Shown here piece after piece: positions 55,602 to 63,943 of a DNA stretch of 64,000 bases (within the stretch, counting starts at the first letter, position 1; every line of letters starts with the position of its first letter). A model generated the notes under the pieces. That model saw only the letters and a program-made list of their open reading frames with translations. It made no database searches and was not told the DNA's origin. Location of the stretch: the NCBI RefSeq assembly GCF_026240015.1, contig NZ_JAPIUX010000003.1:124001-188000 (forward strand). Reading direction: 5' to 3'. Made by a program: the position numbers and the translations under genes. This DNA comes from Acetobacter farinalis. GTDB lineage: Bacteria; Pseudomonadota; Alphaproteobacteria; Acetobacterales; Acetobacteraceae.

Positions 55602-57689
55602 TTATTTAAGACGTTTTTCCAGAAGCTCATAAAATGCGGCAACCCTTCTGGCATATGTTGACTGCGCATGCTGTTGTTCAAAATGCTCATACAAACACTG
55701 AACTTTACTCTCAATTTCAAACTGTGGTGCGGCCAGAAATGCCTTGATCTGCTCAAGATACCTCGCAACAAGCACGTTATCATCCATGCTGTTCTGCACC
55801 AGAAAACCGGAATTTTCCTGTATCAATTCTGAAATACCACCCACATCAACCGTAATGATCGGGATCTTCATTTCAGCGGCTTCAAGAAGAACATTAGGAA
55901 GACCATCAAAGAGAGAGGTATATAAAAATGCATCCCCACTTGTAAACGGAAGGCTTTCCAAACCTCTAAAGTCGCCCTTGTAAACGATATTCGGGCAATC
56001 CCTGAAGTATTCCGGATCAAACCGATCAAGAACAGAGCTCCCGTAGACATAAATTGGCGTCTCGATCCCCTGATCATGTAATTCAAGAGCAATTTTACGC
56101 AGCAGGTCAGGCCGCTTTTGGGCATCAAGACGCGAAGCCCATATCAGACGACGCTCCCCTTCCTGCTGAACAACGGGACGTTCAGCAGGCTGCGTGTAGG
56201 TATAAAGCGTTTCAGAAGCCTCCCTATAGGTCGGAATGCGATATTCAAGCTGAGCTAAAGCCGCATGATTGTCCGAAATAACGTAATCTATGTGATTTCT
56301 ATACTCGGAAAGGAAATTGTACTCACTTCCATCTTCATACAGAACATTATTCAGAACATAACAAGGAGGACAAAAATAAAAACAAACCAGCTGATAGGAC
56401 AAAAAGAAATCAGCATAGGCCTTCATAACAGAAACACAGAACGGACAAAATTTAAGAAAAATTCTCGCCTGATTGGCAAAATTCTCAATAATCCTGACAG
56501 ATATTTCCGGTATTTTCTCTCTATCTGTCTCACCAAGAAGCTCATACAGATCAAGAACCGTCACACCCTCAGGAACCTGGCAGCGTTCCTTGGAAAGACA
56601 AAGCTCTTCTCCCAGAAGAATCAGACAGGAACGTTTCTCCTCTTTGATCACTTCCCTTATGAAATTCAGAATATATTTCTCACCGCCCCCTTTGGAAAGA
56701 AACGGCAGAAAGAAAACATCCGTATAACTCTGGCCTTTCAGAATTTCACAAATTTTTGCATACGCACGGCCAAAGGTCTCAGGAATCCCAATATTGGTGA
56801 AAAACCGGGCGTCATGAAGCACATAAGGATGTATCTCCGGGTCAATGAGGTTCGCCCGATGAACAAGCTCCTGTATATAGAGAGAATCCATATAATGTTT
56901 TTTGAAATCGATATGTTTTTGGGCAATAACTGCCTCAGAGCGCTTCTGCTCCAGTATCCTTAAAAAACCCTCTCCACTGAAAAAATCAGAATTATACGCT
57001 ATACGCTTCTGATCTCCTTGTAGAGCGGCCATGATACTTCCCCGCCTTTGCCGATAGAAAACAATTGTATCGGCAGCAATTTCAAACTCAAATCCCGCAC
57101 TGACCAAACGCAGATTGATATCATAATCTTCATAGGCATAAATTGGATGAGATGCACAATCCCGATAGAGTATTTCAAGGATATCCTCCCGCCGCGCCAT
57201 AAACCGCGAAACATAAGGATGCTCTCCAGCCATCCGGTAAATACCAACCTGAGCCAGCGGATAGAAACGGCAAACATAATTTTCATTCCCAAATGCGTGA
57301 TAGTATTCCGGGAATAAAATCAGCTTGTCCTTTTCAGTCTGTTGAAAGTTTTTATGAAACTCATAAATGAAATTTCTGGAAACAAGATCATCAGCATCGG
57401 CTGTGATGATATACTCACCACTCGCTGCTTGAACCCCGCAATTCCGCGCGAGCCCCAGAGAGTGCACCTGGGTTGTTTCGAGTTTGACGGCATCAAAGCC
57501 TGAATAATCGTATTGTCTCAGGAGAGTGAGTGTTTTTTCATCGGCATGATCCACCACAATAACCAGTTCAGACCGGATATTGTACAGGTGAGCATGTTCA
57601 ACAGTCTCTAACAGAGAACGCAGGGTCGGGTACAGAAGATCCTGTTCATGATGAACATTCAAGATAATAGAGACATCTATACCCGACAC
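55602..57689 (-). CDS. Fused glycosyltransferase, GT2 then GT4
   Basis: A 695-residue protein with domains in the opposite order to the gene at 51743. Residues 1-220 are GT2/GT-A: VSIILNVHHEQDLLYPTLRSL, SLGLARNCGVQAASGEYIITADADDLVSR with the DADD metal motif, then YEDYDINLRLV. Residues about 330-690 are GT4/GT-B: LPFLSKGGGEKYILNF, LIWASRLDAQKRPDLL and YTSLFDGLPNVLLEAAEMKIPI. No membrane segment is clear. The start is GTG at 57689 with AGGG close upstream. It is co-directional with the pyruvyl transferase (15 bases apart) and with glf. Substrates are unknown. Confidence 0.85.
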   Translation of the reverse strand: MSGIDVSIILNVHHEQDLLYPTLRSLLETVEHAHLYNIRSELVIVVDHADEKTLTLLRQYDYSGFDAVKLETTQVHSLGLARNCGVQAASGEYIITADADDLVSRNFIYEFHKNFQQTEKDKLILFPEYYHAFGNENYVCRFYPLAQVGIYRMAGEHPYVSRFMARREDILEILYRDCASHPIYAYEDYDINLRLVSAGFEFEIAADTIVFYRQRRGSIMAALQGDQKRIAYNSDFFSGEGFLRILEQKRSEAVIAQKHIDFKKHYMDSLYIQELVHRANLIDPEIHPYVLHDARFFTNIGIPETFGRAYAKICEILKGQSYTDVFFLPFLSKGGGEKYILNFIREVIKEEKRSCLILLGEELCLSKERCQVPEGVTVLDLYELLGETDREKIPEISVRIIENFANQARIFLKFCPFCVSVMKAYADFFLSYQLVCFYFCPPCYVLNNVLYEDGSEYNFLSEYRNHIDYVISDNHAALAQLEYRIPTYREASETLYTYTQPAERPVVQQEGERRLIWASRLDAQKRPDLLRKIALELHDQGIETPIYVYGSSVLDRFDPEYFRDCPNIVYKGDFRGLESLPFTSGDAFLYTSLFDGLPNVLLEAAEMKIPIITVDVGGISELIQENSGFLVQNSMDDNVLVARYLEQIKAFLAAPQFEIESKVQCLYEHFEQQHAQSTYARRVAAFYELLEKRLK

Positions 57690-57781
57690 AGAAAAACCCT
57701 AAATGTTTCTTTTTAAGCTTACGCTCCCACGCTTTATAATACAAATCTCATTCACAAAGAACAAAAAAGGTGATTTATTTT

Positions 57782-58936
57782 TTATGCCGGATCTACAAAG
57801 AAAGATGGCAGAATAGTGTCATCTTCCTGAAGCACTATATCAATCTGATCACATGCGGCGAGTGCTTCTGTAATGGTGACATCCATGTCCAGATAGCGAT
57901 AGGTGCCCAGACGACCAAGGAATGACACCTTTTTTTCAGCTTTTGCGAGCTCGATATAGCTATCAAGCATTTTCTTTTCATTAACCAGACGGATCGGATA
58001 GTACGGGATATCCGTCTCACCCGCGAGGCGGCTATATTCACGGAAACAGACGGTTTTAGAGAACTTTTCCTGCTCCCATGGCGCAAAGTGCTTATGCTCG
58101 GAAATGCGGGTAAAAGGCACAGCTTCATCACAATAATTGATGACAGCAGTCCCCTGATGGTCGCCTTCATCAACAAACCGCTCAAAATCAAGCGTCCTGT
58201 ACCCAAGGCGGCCAAGACGGAACTGGAAGTAGCGATCTATCGGTCCGGTATAGAACACATGATCATAAGGTTCTTCCAGGCTCTCAAAAGAGCAACCCAG
58301 ACGGATATCAATCCCGTCTACAGCCAGAATATTCTCTATAATGGCTGTATAGCCATCTTCCGGCATACCCTGATACGGATGATTGAAATAGTTATCATCA
58401 TAATTAAATCGTAAAGGCAGCCGCTTCAGAATAGACGCGGGCAGTTCCGTGGGCTCAAGCCCCCACTGTTTACGCGTATAGCCGTAGAAAAACGCCCGAT
58501 AGAGTTCAGGGCCAATCATGCTCAGCGCCTGCTCTTCAAAAGAGCGCGCCTCTTTAATGGAGCGGTCCGCCTTGCTTTCAATAAACGCCCGCGCCTCTTT
58601 CGGCCCCATGGTGGTGCCAAAGAACTGGTTAATGGTCAGGAGGTTCACAGGCAGCGTATAGACGCGGTCGCTGGAAATTGCTTTCACCCGATTCACATAG
58701 GGCCGAAACTTTCCAAAACGCTGAACATAGTCCCAGGCTCTCTGGTCCGCCGTATGGAAAATGTGCGGGCCATATTTATGGACCATCACGCCGGTTTCTG
58801 CATCCCGTTCTGTATGACAGTTGCCACCCATATGAGGGCGCTCATCAACAACTGTCACCTTGTGACCGCGCTCAGCCAGATGCCGGGCAATAATTGCCCC
58901 GCTAAAGCCAGCCCCCACGACGCAGAATGATTTCAA
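57782..58936 (-). CDS. glf: UDP-galactopyranose mutase Glf
   Basis: A 384-residue flavoenzyme that interconverts UDP-galactopyranose and UDP-galactofuranose in the cytoplasm. FCVVGAGFSGAIIARHLAE is the FAD-binding Rossmann motif. GGNCHTER, YGPHIFHT, FFYGYTRKQWG, and the late RYLDMDVTITEAL match the family. The start is best placed at the TTG at 58936, with AGGAG eight bases upstream; this gives MKSFCVVGAGFSG, whereas a GTG 12 codons earlier adds an unrelated leader. It implies galactofuranose in the glycan built by this island. Confidence 0.93.
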   Translation of the reverse strand: MKSFCVVGAGFSGAIIARHLAERGHKVTVVDERPHMGGNCHTERDAETGVMVHKYGPHIFHTADQRAWDYVQRFGKFRPYVNRVKAISSDRVYTLPVNLLTINQFFGTTMGPKEARAFIESKADRSIKEARSFEEQALSMIGPELYRAFFYGYTRKQWGLEPTELPASILKRLPLRFNYDDNYFNHPYQGMPEDGYTAIIENILAVDGIDIRLGCSFESLEEPYDHVFYTGPIDRYFQFRLGRLGYRTLDFERFVDEGDHQGTAVINYCDEAVPFTRISEHKHFAPWEQEKFSKTVCFREYSRLAGETDIPYYPIRLVNEKKMLDSYIELAKAEKKVSFLGRLGTYRYLDMDVTITEALAACDQIDIVLQEDDTILPSFFVDPA

Positions 58937-59029
58937 ACTCTCAACTCCTGACAGATCAACATATTGACGCACTTAAATAACGGATAGCCCCGCAACTGTC
59001 TCGCGTGCGCTCCCGCCTTTCAGCCCTAC

Positions 59030-59059
59030 CCTTCGGCCCATGACTCGGCAAGCCGAAGG
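59030..59059. repeat. 8-bp hairpin between tRNA-Arg and glf
   Basis: CCTTCGGC (59030-59037) pairs with GCCGAAGG (59052-59059). It lies downstream of tRNA-Arg and upstream of glf on the minus strand. There is no T-run, so a terminator role is uncertain. The rest of the 230-base gap shows no coding frame. Confidence 0.4.
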
Positions 59060-59172
59060 AACGAAACACCATCGCAAAGACGTGCTTACTATAATTTTTT
59101 CTGGGAGAAATTGTGTTATTTTCAGGTAGCACCACGCCGCAGGCATAGCCTGACGGCACATCTTGGTGAAGA

Positions 59173-59249
59173 TGGTGCGCCCTGCTGGATTCGAACCAGC
59201 GACCCACAGCTTAGAAGGCTGTTGCTCTATCCAACTGAGCTAAGGGCGC
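59173..59249 (-). tRNA. tRNA-Arg (anticodon TCT)
   Basis: A 77-base gene with encoded CCA. Acceptor GCGCCCT/AGGGCGC, D-arm TTAGCTCAGTTGGATAGAGC, anticodon stem ACAGC/GCTGT around loop CTTCTAA (anticodon TCT), and T-arm CTGGTTCGAATCCAG. It sits at the edge of the glycan island. Confidence 0.98.
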
Positions 59250-59286
59250 GCACTGTGCACCCCGATAATCTGAAACATCGCGGAAA

Positions 59287-59592
59287 TCAATGGGTCCAGT
59301 TTTCGACCCGGTCAAACCAGAAATTATCAGCATAGACTTTGGGGACTTGCCGGCGCTCTGCCGGGATCTCAACCGTATAGTCAAGATTCTCGCGCTGCGC
59401 ATAGGCCGCAGCCTCTTCGCAGGACGCGAAGCGCAGGCGAATTTGAGACTTGGTATCCTGGCTTCCTGTCCAGCCCATCAGCGCATCCTGATGTTTAGGA
59501 GCAGTCTGACCGTATTCAAACACCCACTCACGCGTGCCAGCCAATCCTGACTGCCCCGCAGCTTTGGGCTGCCTGTAAATCCGTGCCGGCAT
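59287..59592 (-). CDS. NDUFS4-type (ETC complex I) accessory subunit
   Basis: A 101-residue protein of the ETC complex I subunit family (NDUFS4 group), a supernumerary subunit of respiratory NADH dehydrogenase shared by alphaproteobacteria and mitochondria. WVFEYGQTAPKHQDALMGW and the C-terminal PKVYADNFWFDR are the family signatures. An excellent RBS (GGAGG, seven bases before the ATG at 59592) sets the start; a longer frame upstream runs into tRNA-Pro and is not real. It lies between tRNA-Pro and tRNA-Arg on the same strand, far from the nuo operon, and may share their transcript. Confidence 0.9.
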   Translation of the reverse strand: MPARIYRQPKAAGQSGLAGTREWVFEYGQTAPKHQDALMGWTGSQDTKSQIRLRFASCEEAAAYAQRENLDYTVEIPAERRQVPKVYADNFWFDRVENWTH

Positions 59593-59614
59593 GCCTATGC
59601 CTCCAGATAATATA

Positions 59615-59691
59615 TGGTCGGGGCGCCCGGACTCGAACCGGGGGCCTCGTGTACCCAAAACACGCGCGCTACCAGGCTGCGCCACGCCCCG
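59615..59691 (-). tRNA. tRNA-Pro (anticodon TGG)
   Basis: A 77-base gene with encoded CCA. Acceptor CGGGGCG/CGCCCCG, anticodon stem CGTGT/ACACG around TTTGGGT (anticodon TGG), and T-arm CCGGTTCGAGTCCGG. Confidence 0.98.
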
Positions 59692-59748
59692 AATGCAGCG
59701 GAACCTAGGCGGCATTCATAAGGCTGGCAAGCCCACTATGGTAAAAAA

Positions 59749-60234
59749 TCAGTCAGCCCCCTCCATTTTTCGGCTGGCAAGCGGGGGAACGAACAGCGGA
59801 GCGGTATCCCACGGGAACAAAACCCAAGTATCCTGCGGCACTTCCACAACAAAATGATTGGTCAGTGCCTTCCCTGCGGGTTTGGCATACAGGCAGGCAA
59901 AATAGGCTTTGGGCAGCCTCTCCCGCACGACGCGGGCGGTCACGCCGGAATCAACCAGATCATCCACCACCAGAAAGCCCTCGCCATCACCGGCCGCATC
60001 GGGGGCTTTGATAATGGTGGGCTTGCCGCGTTCTTCCTCATCATACGTGACAACGGAAATCGTCTCGACCAGACGGCAGTTCAGTTCGCGTGCGATAATG
60101 GCCGCCGGGATCATCCCGCCGCGTGTGACGGCCACCACACCTTTGAACGGCATTCTGGGCACAAGAGCCTCAGCAAGAATGCGGGCATCCCTGTGTAACT
60201 GATCCCACGTGACAGTCGCGTAGTTTACGGCCAT
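59749..60234 (-). CDS. gpt: Xanthine-guanine phosphoribosyltransferase
   Basis: A 161-residue type I PRTase that salvages xanthine and guanine using PRPP. VAVTRGGMIPAAIIAREL is the N-terminal signature. The PRPP loop is FLVVDDLVDSGVTARVV, and YAKPAGKALTNHFVVEVPQDTWVLFPWD is the family C-terminal part. Length is standard for Gpt. AGGAAG precedes the ATG at 60234. It is on the same strand as tRNA-Pro, which follows after 57 bases. Confidence 0.94.
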   Translation of the reverse strand: MAVNYATVTWDQLHRDARILAEALVPRMPFKGVVAVTRGGMIPAAIIARELNCRLVETISVVTYDEEERGKPTIIKAPDAAGDGEGFLVVDDLVDSGVTARVVRERLPKAYFACLYAKPAGKALTNHFVVEVPQDTWVLFPWDTAPLFVPPLASRKMEGAD

Positions 60235-60552
60235 CTGGCGCTACTTCCTCTTCAAACAGATACAGGTCAGACAGACCAGCCCGGTTCAGACCAACCCGCG
60301 CCGGACCTTGCCATGTTCTTCTGCCACCAGTCAGGGGCAGCCTGCAAATTCAGGAACCATGGCATGACCTGCGCGATTGACCGGGGGCTGAATGAGCACG
60401 GCTGCATTCGCCTTGGCAGGGAGGCGCTGGGGATCGCCTTTTCGGCACGCGGCAAGGTAAAGCCCGAACGGACATTGCCCCTCCCTCTGCCCATGACGCC
60501 GGGCCGGCACCGGCCACGCGCAACCAGGTCCGGACGTCTGCCCGGCCTTAAA
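60235..60552. other. Intergenic region between gpt and the sugar dehydrogenase
   Basis: About 318 G+C-rich bases on the upstream side of gpt and downstream of the dehydrogenase gene. Two open frames exist (60267-60494 minus and 60313-60774 plus), but neither has a ribosome-binding site or family resemblance. I see no clear terminator or repeat. Confidence 0.5.
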
Positions 60553-61662
60553 TCAGCGCGCTTTTCCGTAAGTCAGACGATAAAGCGCGCCCGAAAGATC
60601 ATCACTGATCAGCACACTGCCATCCGCCATGGGCTGCACATCCACCGGTCGCCCCCATACCCTCTGCCCCTGCCGGAATCCGCTGACCAGCACCTCCGGA
60701 GTCTGCGGTTTTCCATCCGCTCCAAAACGCACCGCCACAACCTGATACCCAACCAGAGCGCTGCTGTTCCATGAGCCATGCTCTGCAATCATCAAAGCTC
60801 CCTGCAGGGCTTTGGGAAACTGGGAGCCACCATAAAAACGTAACCCCAGCGCCGCGACATGCGCCCCCAGCAATAAAGCAGGTGGTGTAAACTCACGGCA
60901 TGACCGCTGCATTCCGAACTCAGGATCGGGCAGAGTGCCCTGATGACAGTACGGATAGCCAAACGACTCCCCGGGGTGGCTCACCCTGTTCAGTTCATCA
61001 GAGGGAAGAGTATCTCCCAGATTATCGCGCCCGTTATCCGTAAACCATAATGCCCCGGTGCCCGGCTGCCATGTGAACCCGACCGTGTTGCGTATGCCAA
61101 ACGCCACATCCTGCCGGTCTGTTCCGTCAGACCGCATACTCAGCAAGCGGCCAAAATCATGCCCAACGTCACAGATATTGCACGGTGCGCCAATAGGCAC
61201 ATACAGCCTGCCATCCGGGCCGAACGCAATGAATTTCCATGAATGATCGCCGCCCCGATACGGGAGGGAGTCCGCAACGGTCTGGGGCGCCGGGGGCGCG
61301 TCCAGATGGTGCTCAATATCACGTAACACCACAATCCGGCGCGGCTCGGAGACATAGAGAGCCCCCTGATGGAACGCCACACCCACCGGCATATCCAGCC
61401 CCCGAGCAAGTGTGCGCACTTTTGTGGCCCGTCCGGCCTTATCTGTGGAAACGGCGTACACCACGCCCTGCCCCATCGTGCCGACAAAAACCGTGCCCTG
61501 CGCGCCAAGGGCGATTTCTCGCGCACCCGGAACCTGATCGGAAAAAACCGCGATATGAAACCCCGCAAGCACCCGAAGCTGATCAGGCTCCGGCGCCGCC
61601 AAAGCCGACCCGCCTCCCGATGCACCGGCAAGCAGGCTGAGTGCCACGGCACAAGAGCACAA
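60553..61662 (-). CDS. PQQ-type soluble sugar dehydrogenase (sorbosone/glucose dehydrogenase family)
   Basis: A 369-residue exported beta-propeller enzyme. The N-terminal signal sequence runs MCSCAVALSLLAGASGG, with cleavage near ALAAP. The six-bladed propeller has PVGVAFHQGALYVSE, FGPDGRLYVPIGAPCNICD, GIRNTVGFTWQPGTGALWFTDNGRDNLGD (family signature), and FGYPYCHQG. Relatives oxidise sugars such as L-sorbosone or glucose in the periplasm with PQQ. Two nearby cysteines in GAPCNICD could pair. The start is a TTG at 61662 with AGGGA ten bases upstream, so it is tentative. It stands alone; the YfdX gene is divergent. Confidence 0.82.
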   Translation of the reverse strand: MCSCAVALSLLAGASGGGSALAAPEPDQLRVLAGFHIAVFSDQVPGAREIALGAQGTVFVGTMGQGVVYAVSTDKAGRATKVRTLARGLDMPVGVAFHQGALYVSEPRRIVVLRDIEHHLDAPPAPQTVADSLPYRGGDHSWKFIAFGPDGRLYVPIGAPCNICDVGHDFGRLLSMRSDGTDRQDVAFGIRNTVGFTWQPGTGALWFTDNGRDNLGDTLPSDELNRVSHPGESFGYPYCHQGTLPDPEFGMQRSCREFTPPALLLGAHVAALGLRFYGGSQFPKALQGALMIAEHGSWNSSALVGYQVVAVRFGADGKPQTPEVLVSGFRQGQRVWGRPVDVQPMADGSVLISDDLSGALYRLTYGKAR

Positions 61663-61920
61663 GACACTGGTCCCTTTTCAGCATGGCACCCCCTTTTTCC
61701 TTCAATAAAGACCGCCGCGTTATTCTGACACAAACATTACTCTTCGCACTTTACAAAATAAATACATCAGACTTTCCAGTGTAGAACGCGCATCTGCACA
61801 CCCTCACATGGTCTGGATGCCTGCACTTGAGAGTTGCCCACAGCATCAGAGTGGCCCATAAAGATAGAATAGGGAGGGTTTTACTGACACTCCTTCATAA
61901 TGAACAAACGGACATTTACA

Positions 61921-62616
61921 ATGCGCATGAAAACTTCTCTGGCCGTTCTGGCCTTTCTGACCGCAGCACCGGTTGTCGCTCACGCCGATTCCGTTCACAC
62001 CAAGTGGGAAAAGTTCAAGGCAGGCCACGCCTTCCGCCAGCTGTCCGCCGATGGCGAACGCGCCATGGCAGATATCGCCAAAGCGCGTGAAACGCTTGCC
62101 TCCGGCAAGACCGATGCAGCCATTCCTGCCCTGTACGATGCCAAAAAACGCCTGACAGCCGCCGACAAGGCCGGGAAGAAATTTGATGCGGCGGAAAGCC
62201 AGCTTCAGCCCGCCCCGCAGCATCCGGCCTCTCCCTCCCATACGCCCGTAACCACGCCGACCACGTGGATTCCTGTGGGTGGTGAATTTATTGCCTCTGA
62301 AACTCTGGCTCCGGAAAAGAAGGCCGCCATTGCCACAGCAAACGGCCAGCTTAAAACCGGACAGCCCGATCAGGCCGCCCAGACCATGGAAGTTGTCGGT
62401 GAAGACGCTGATTTCATTGTCGCCCTCGCCCCGCTGGCCCAGACACAGGGCGCGCTGAACCGCGCAACAGTCTTCGCGGAAGGCAAGCACGCGCCGGAAG
62501 CCGTCGCAGCGCTTGACGAGATCCTCAATGGTCTTGTCTTCGTCTCAGAAGGGTTCATCGCTACAGCCATCCCCGACCACGGGCACGGCAAGACTCCCGC
62601 AAAATCCAAGAACTAA
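61921..62616 (+). CDS. YfdX-family periplasmic protein
   Basis: A 231-residue exported protein. The signal peptide is MRMKTSLAVLAFLTAAPVVAHA; a helical N-terminal part (FRQLSADGERAMADIAKARETL) precedes a Pro/Ser/Thr linker at about residues 95-120. The second half (VVGEDADFIVALAPLAQTQGALNRA) closes the YfdX fold. YfdX is linked to acid or antibiotic stress in enterobacteria, but its mechanism is not clear. The ATG at 61921 is chosen as the signal-peptide start; an in-frame ATG at 61900 is an alternative. The C-terminus is His/Lys-rich. Confidence 0.82.
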   Translation: MRMKTSLAVLAFLTAAPVVAHADSVHTKWEKFKAGHAFRQLSADGERAMADIAKARETLASGKTDAAIPALYDAKKRLTAADKAGKKFDAAESQLQPAPQHPASPSHTPVTTPTTWIPVGGEFIASETLAPEKKAAIATANGQLKTGQPDQAAQTMEVVGEDADFIVALAPLAQTQGALNRATVFAEGKHAPEAVAALDEILNGLVFVSEGFIATAIPDHGHGKTPAKSKN

Positions 62617-62632
62617 GCATTTTGGTGGTCCA

Positions 62633-62657
62633 GCGGCGGGGCATGTCCCCCCGCCGC
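62633..62657. terminator. G+C hairpin after the YfdX gene
   Basis: GCGGCGGGG (62633-62641) pairs with CCCCGCCGC (62649-62657), with a 7-base loop and no T-tract. It lies 17 bases after the YfdX stop, before the convergent gpsA gene. Possibly a weak or Rho-assisted terminator. Confidence 0.45.
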
Positions 62658-62710
62658 CGGGCCTGCCATGATGCTGGTCTGGAGTTCAGGCACTCCGCTC
62701 TTTTGCCTGA

Positions 62711-63682
62711 TCAATCAATTCTTTTCATTTCAGGCCCCGCAGGCCGCGCAAGAAGCTGCTCAACCAGATCCTGCAAAGGCACACGGCCTGTCACGATAGC
62801 CGCCACGGCATCCATCACGGGCACACTCACCTGATGGCGGCAGGCCAGTCTGGCAAGCGCCTGCGCTGTTACAACCCCTTCCGCAACACCGCCCGCTATA
62901 CGCTCGGCCTCCTGTGGGGAGAGCCCTTGCCCCAGCGCATGGCCCACGCGAAAATTGCGGGATGACGTGCCCGTACATGTCAGGAGCAGGTCTCCCATAC
63001 CGGACAGGCCGGAAATGGTGGCGGCATTGCCCCCCAGCACCTGCGCCAGACGGCTGATTTCTGCCAGCCCACGCGTTACAAGGGCGGCGCGTGCATTCTC
63101 GCCAAGCCCCGCCCCGATCGTCACACCTGCCGCAATGGCGATAACATTTTTGGCCGCCCCGCCAAGCTGCACGCCGATGGTATCGGTGCTGTCATACAAC
63201 CGGAAAGCGGGCGTTCCGAGACCATCCGCCAGAGCGCGTGCAAGCCCGCCTTCTCTGGCGGCAAGCACAGCCGCAGCAGGCAGACCCTCAGCAATTTCAT
63301 GTGCAAAATTGGGGCCGGAGAGCACGGCTCCGGCATGGCCGGGCTTTACGCGCTCAAGACTATCAAGCGGAAAATGCAGGTTTTCCGGCTCAACGCCTTT
63401 GCAGCACAAAATAATCGGGGACTGTGTGTCCAGCTGTGCCAGTATGCCGGGCAGATGCTGCATGGGCACGGCCACAAGCGTCATATCCGCCTGCACAGTC
63501 AGCGCATCCGTCACGGTTATAGTCTCAGGAAGAGGATAGGCGCTCAGCCGCGGCATGGCCCCGCTGGCAAGGCGCGCGGCAGGAGTCCGCGCCCAGAGAT
63601 GAACAGCCGCCCCGGTTCTGGCCGCATGGAGAGCCAGTGCCGTACCCCAGGCCCCGGCCCCGATCACCGCAATGCGTTTCAT
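62711..63682 (-). CDS. gpsA: Glycerol-3-phosphate dehydrogenase [NAD(P)+] GpsA
   Basis: A 323-residue cytoplasmic enzyme that reduces dihydroxyacetone phosphate to sn-glycerol-3-phosphate for phospholipid synthesis. The Rossmann motif IAVIGAGAWGTALALHAAR opens it. VLSGPNFAHEIAEGLPAAAVLA, LGGAAKNVIAIAAGV (catalytic-type Lys) and GLSGMGDLLLTCTGTSSRN are the standard signatures. GGAGG lies about ten bases before the ATG. Length typical. It stands between YfdX and tRNA-Ser. Confidence 0.96.
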   Translation of the reverse strand: MKRIAVIGAGAWGTALALHAARTGAAVHLWARTPAARLASGAMPRLSAYPLPETITVTDALTVQADMTLVAVPMQHLPGILAQLDTQSPIILCCKGVEPENLHFPLDSLERVKPGHAGAVLSGPNFAHEIAEGLPAAAVLAAREGGLARALADGLGTPAFRLYDSTDTIGVQLGGAAKNVIAIAAGVTIGAGLGENARAALVTRGLAEISRLAQVLGGNAATISGLSGMGDLLLTCTGTSSRNFRVGHALGQGLSPQEAERIAGGVAEGVVTAQALARLACRHQVSVPVMDAVAAIVTGRVPLQDLVEQLLARPAGPEMKRID

Positions 63683-63853
63683 GTCAGGACCACCTCCAGC
63701 AGAACAAGCATCATGCCCATCTCACCAGACAGGTGATGAGCCTTCCTTGAAAGGCTTTAAAGAATTCTACGGAATTATGCCACGGAAGACCACGAGGCAG
63801 GGAAAGCCACTTTCCGGAGAATACTGAGAATTTCAGGGATTTTCTTTATCTGA

Positions 63854-63943
63854 TGGCGGAAGGGGTGGGATTCGAACCCACGGTACGGTTACCCGCACGC
63901 CAGTTTTCAAGACTGGAGCCTTCAACCACTCGGCCACCCTTCC
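63854..63943 (-). tRNA. tRNA-Ser (anticodon TGA)
   Basis: A 90-base class II tRNA gene with encoded CCA. Acceptor GGAAGGG/CCCTTCC, anticodon stem CCAGT/ACTGG around CTTGAAA (anticodon TGA), a long variable arm (GCGGGTAACCGT region), and T-arm GTGGGTTCGAATCCCAC. Confidence 0.97.

Noticed and set aside
51439..59249. Integrated element using tRNA-Arg as attachment site
   Set aside because: The A+T-rich island ends near tRNA-Arg, but there is no integrase and I could not find a repeat of the tRNA 3' end on the ispDF side.
59593..59715. N-terminal extension of the NDUFS4-like protein
   Set aside because: The added codons lie within tRNA-Pro; the downstream ATG has an ideal RBS.
60267..60494. 75-codon minus-strand frame between gpt and the sugar dehydrogenase
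   Set aside because: No ribosome-binding site and no family resemblance.
60313..60774. 153-codon plus-strand frame opposite the dehydrogenase 3' end
   Set aside because: Cysteines near the start looked interesting, but the frame runs into antisense of the dehydrogenase and has no RBS.
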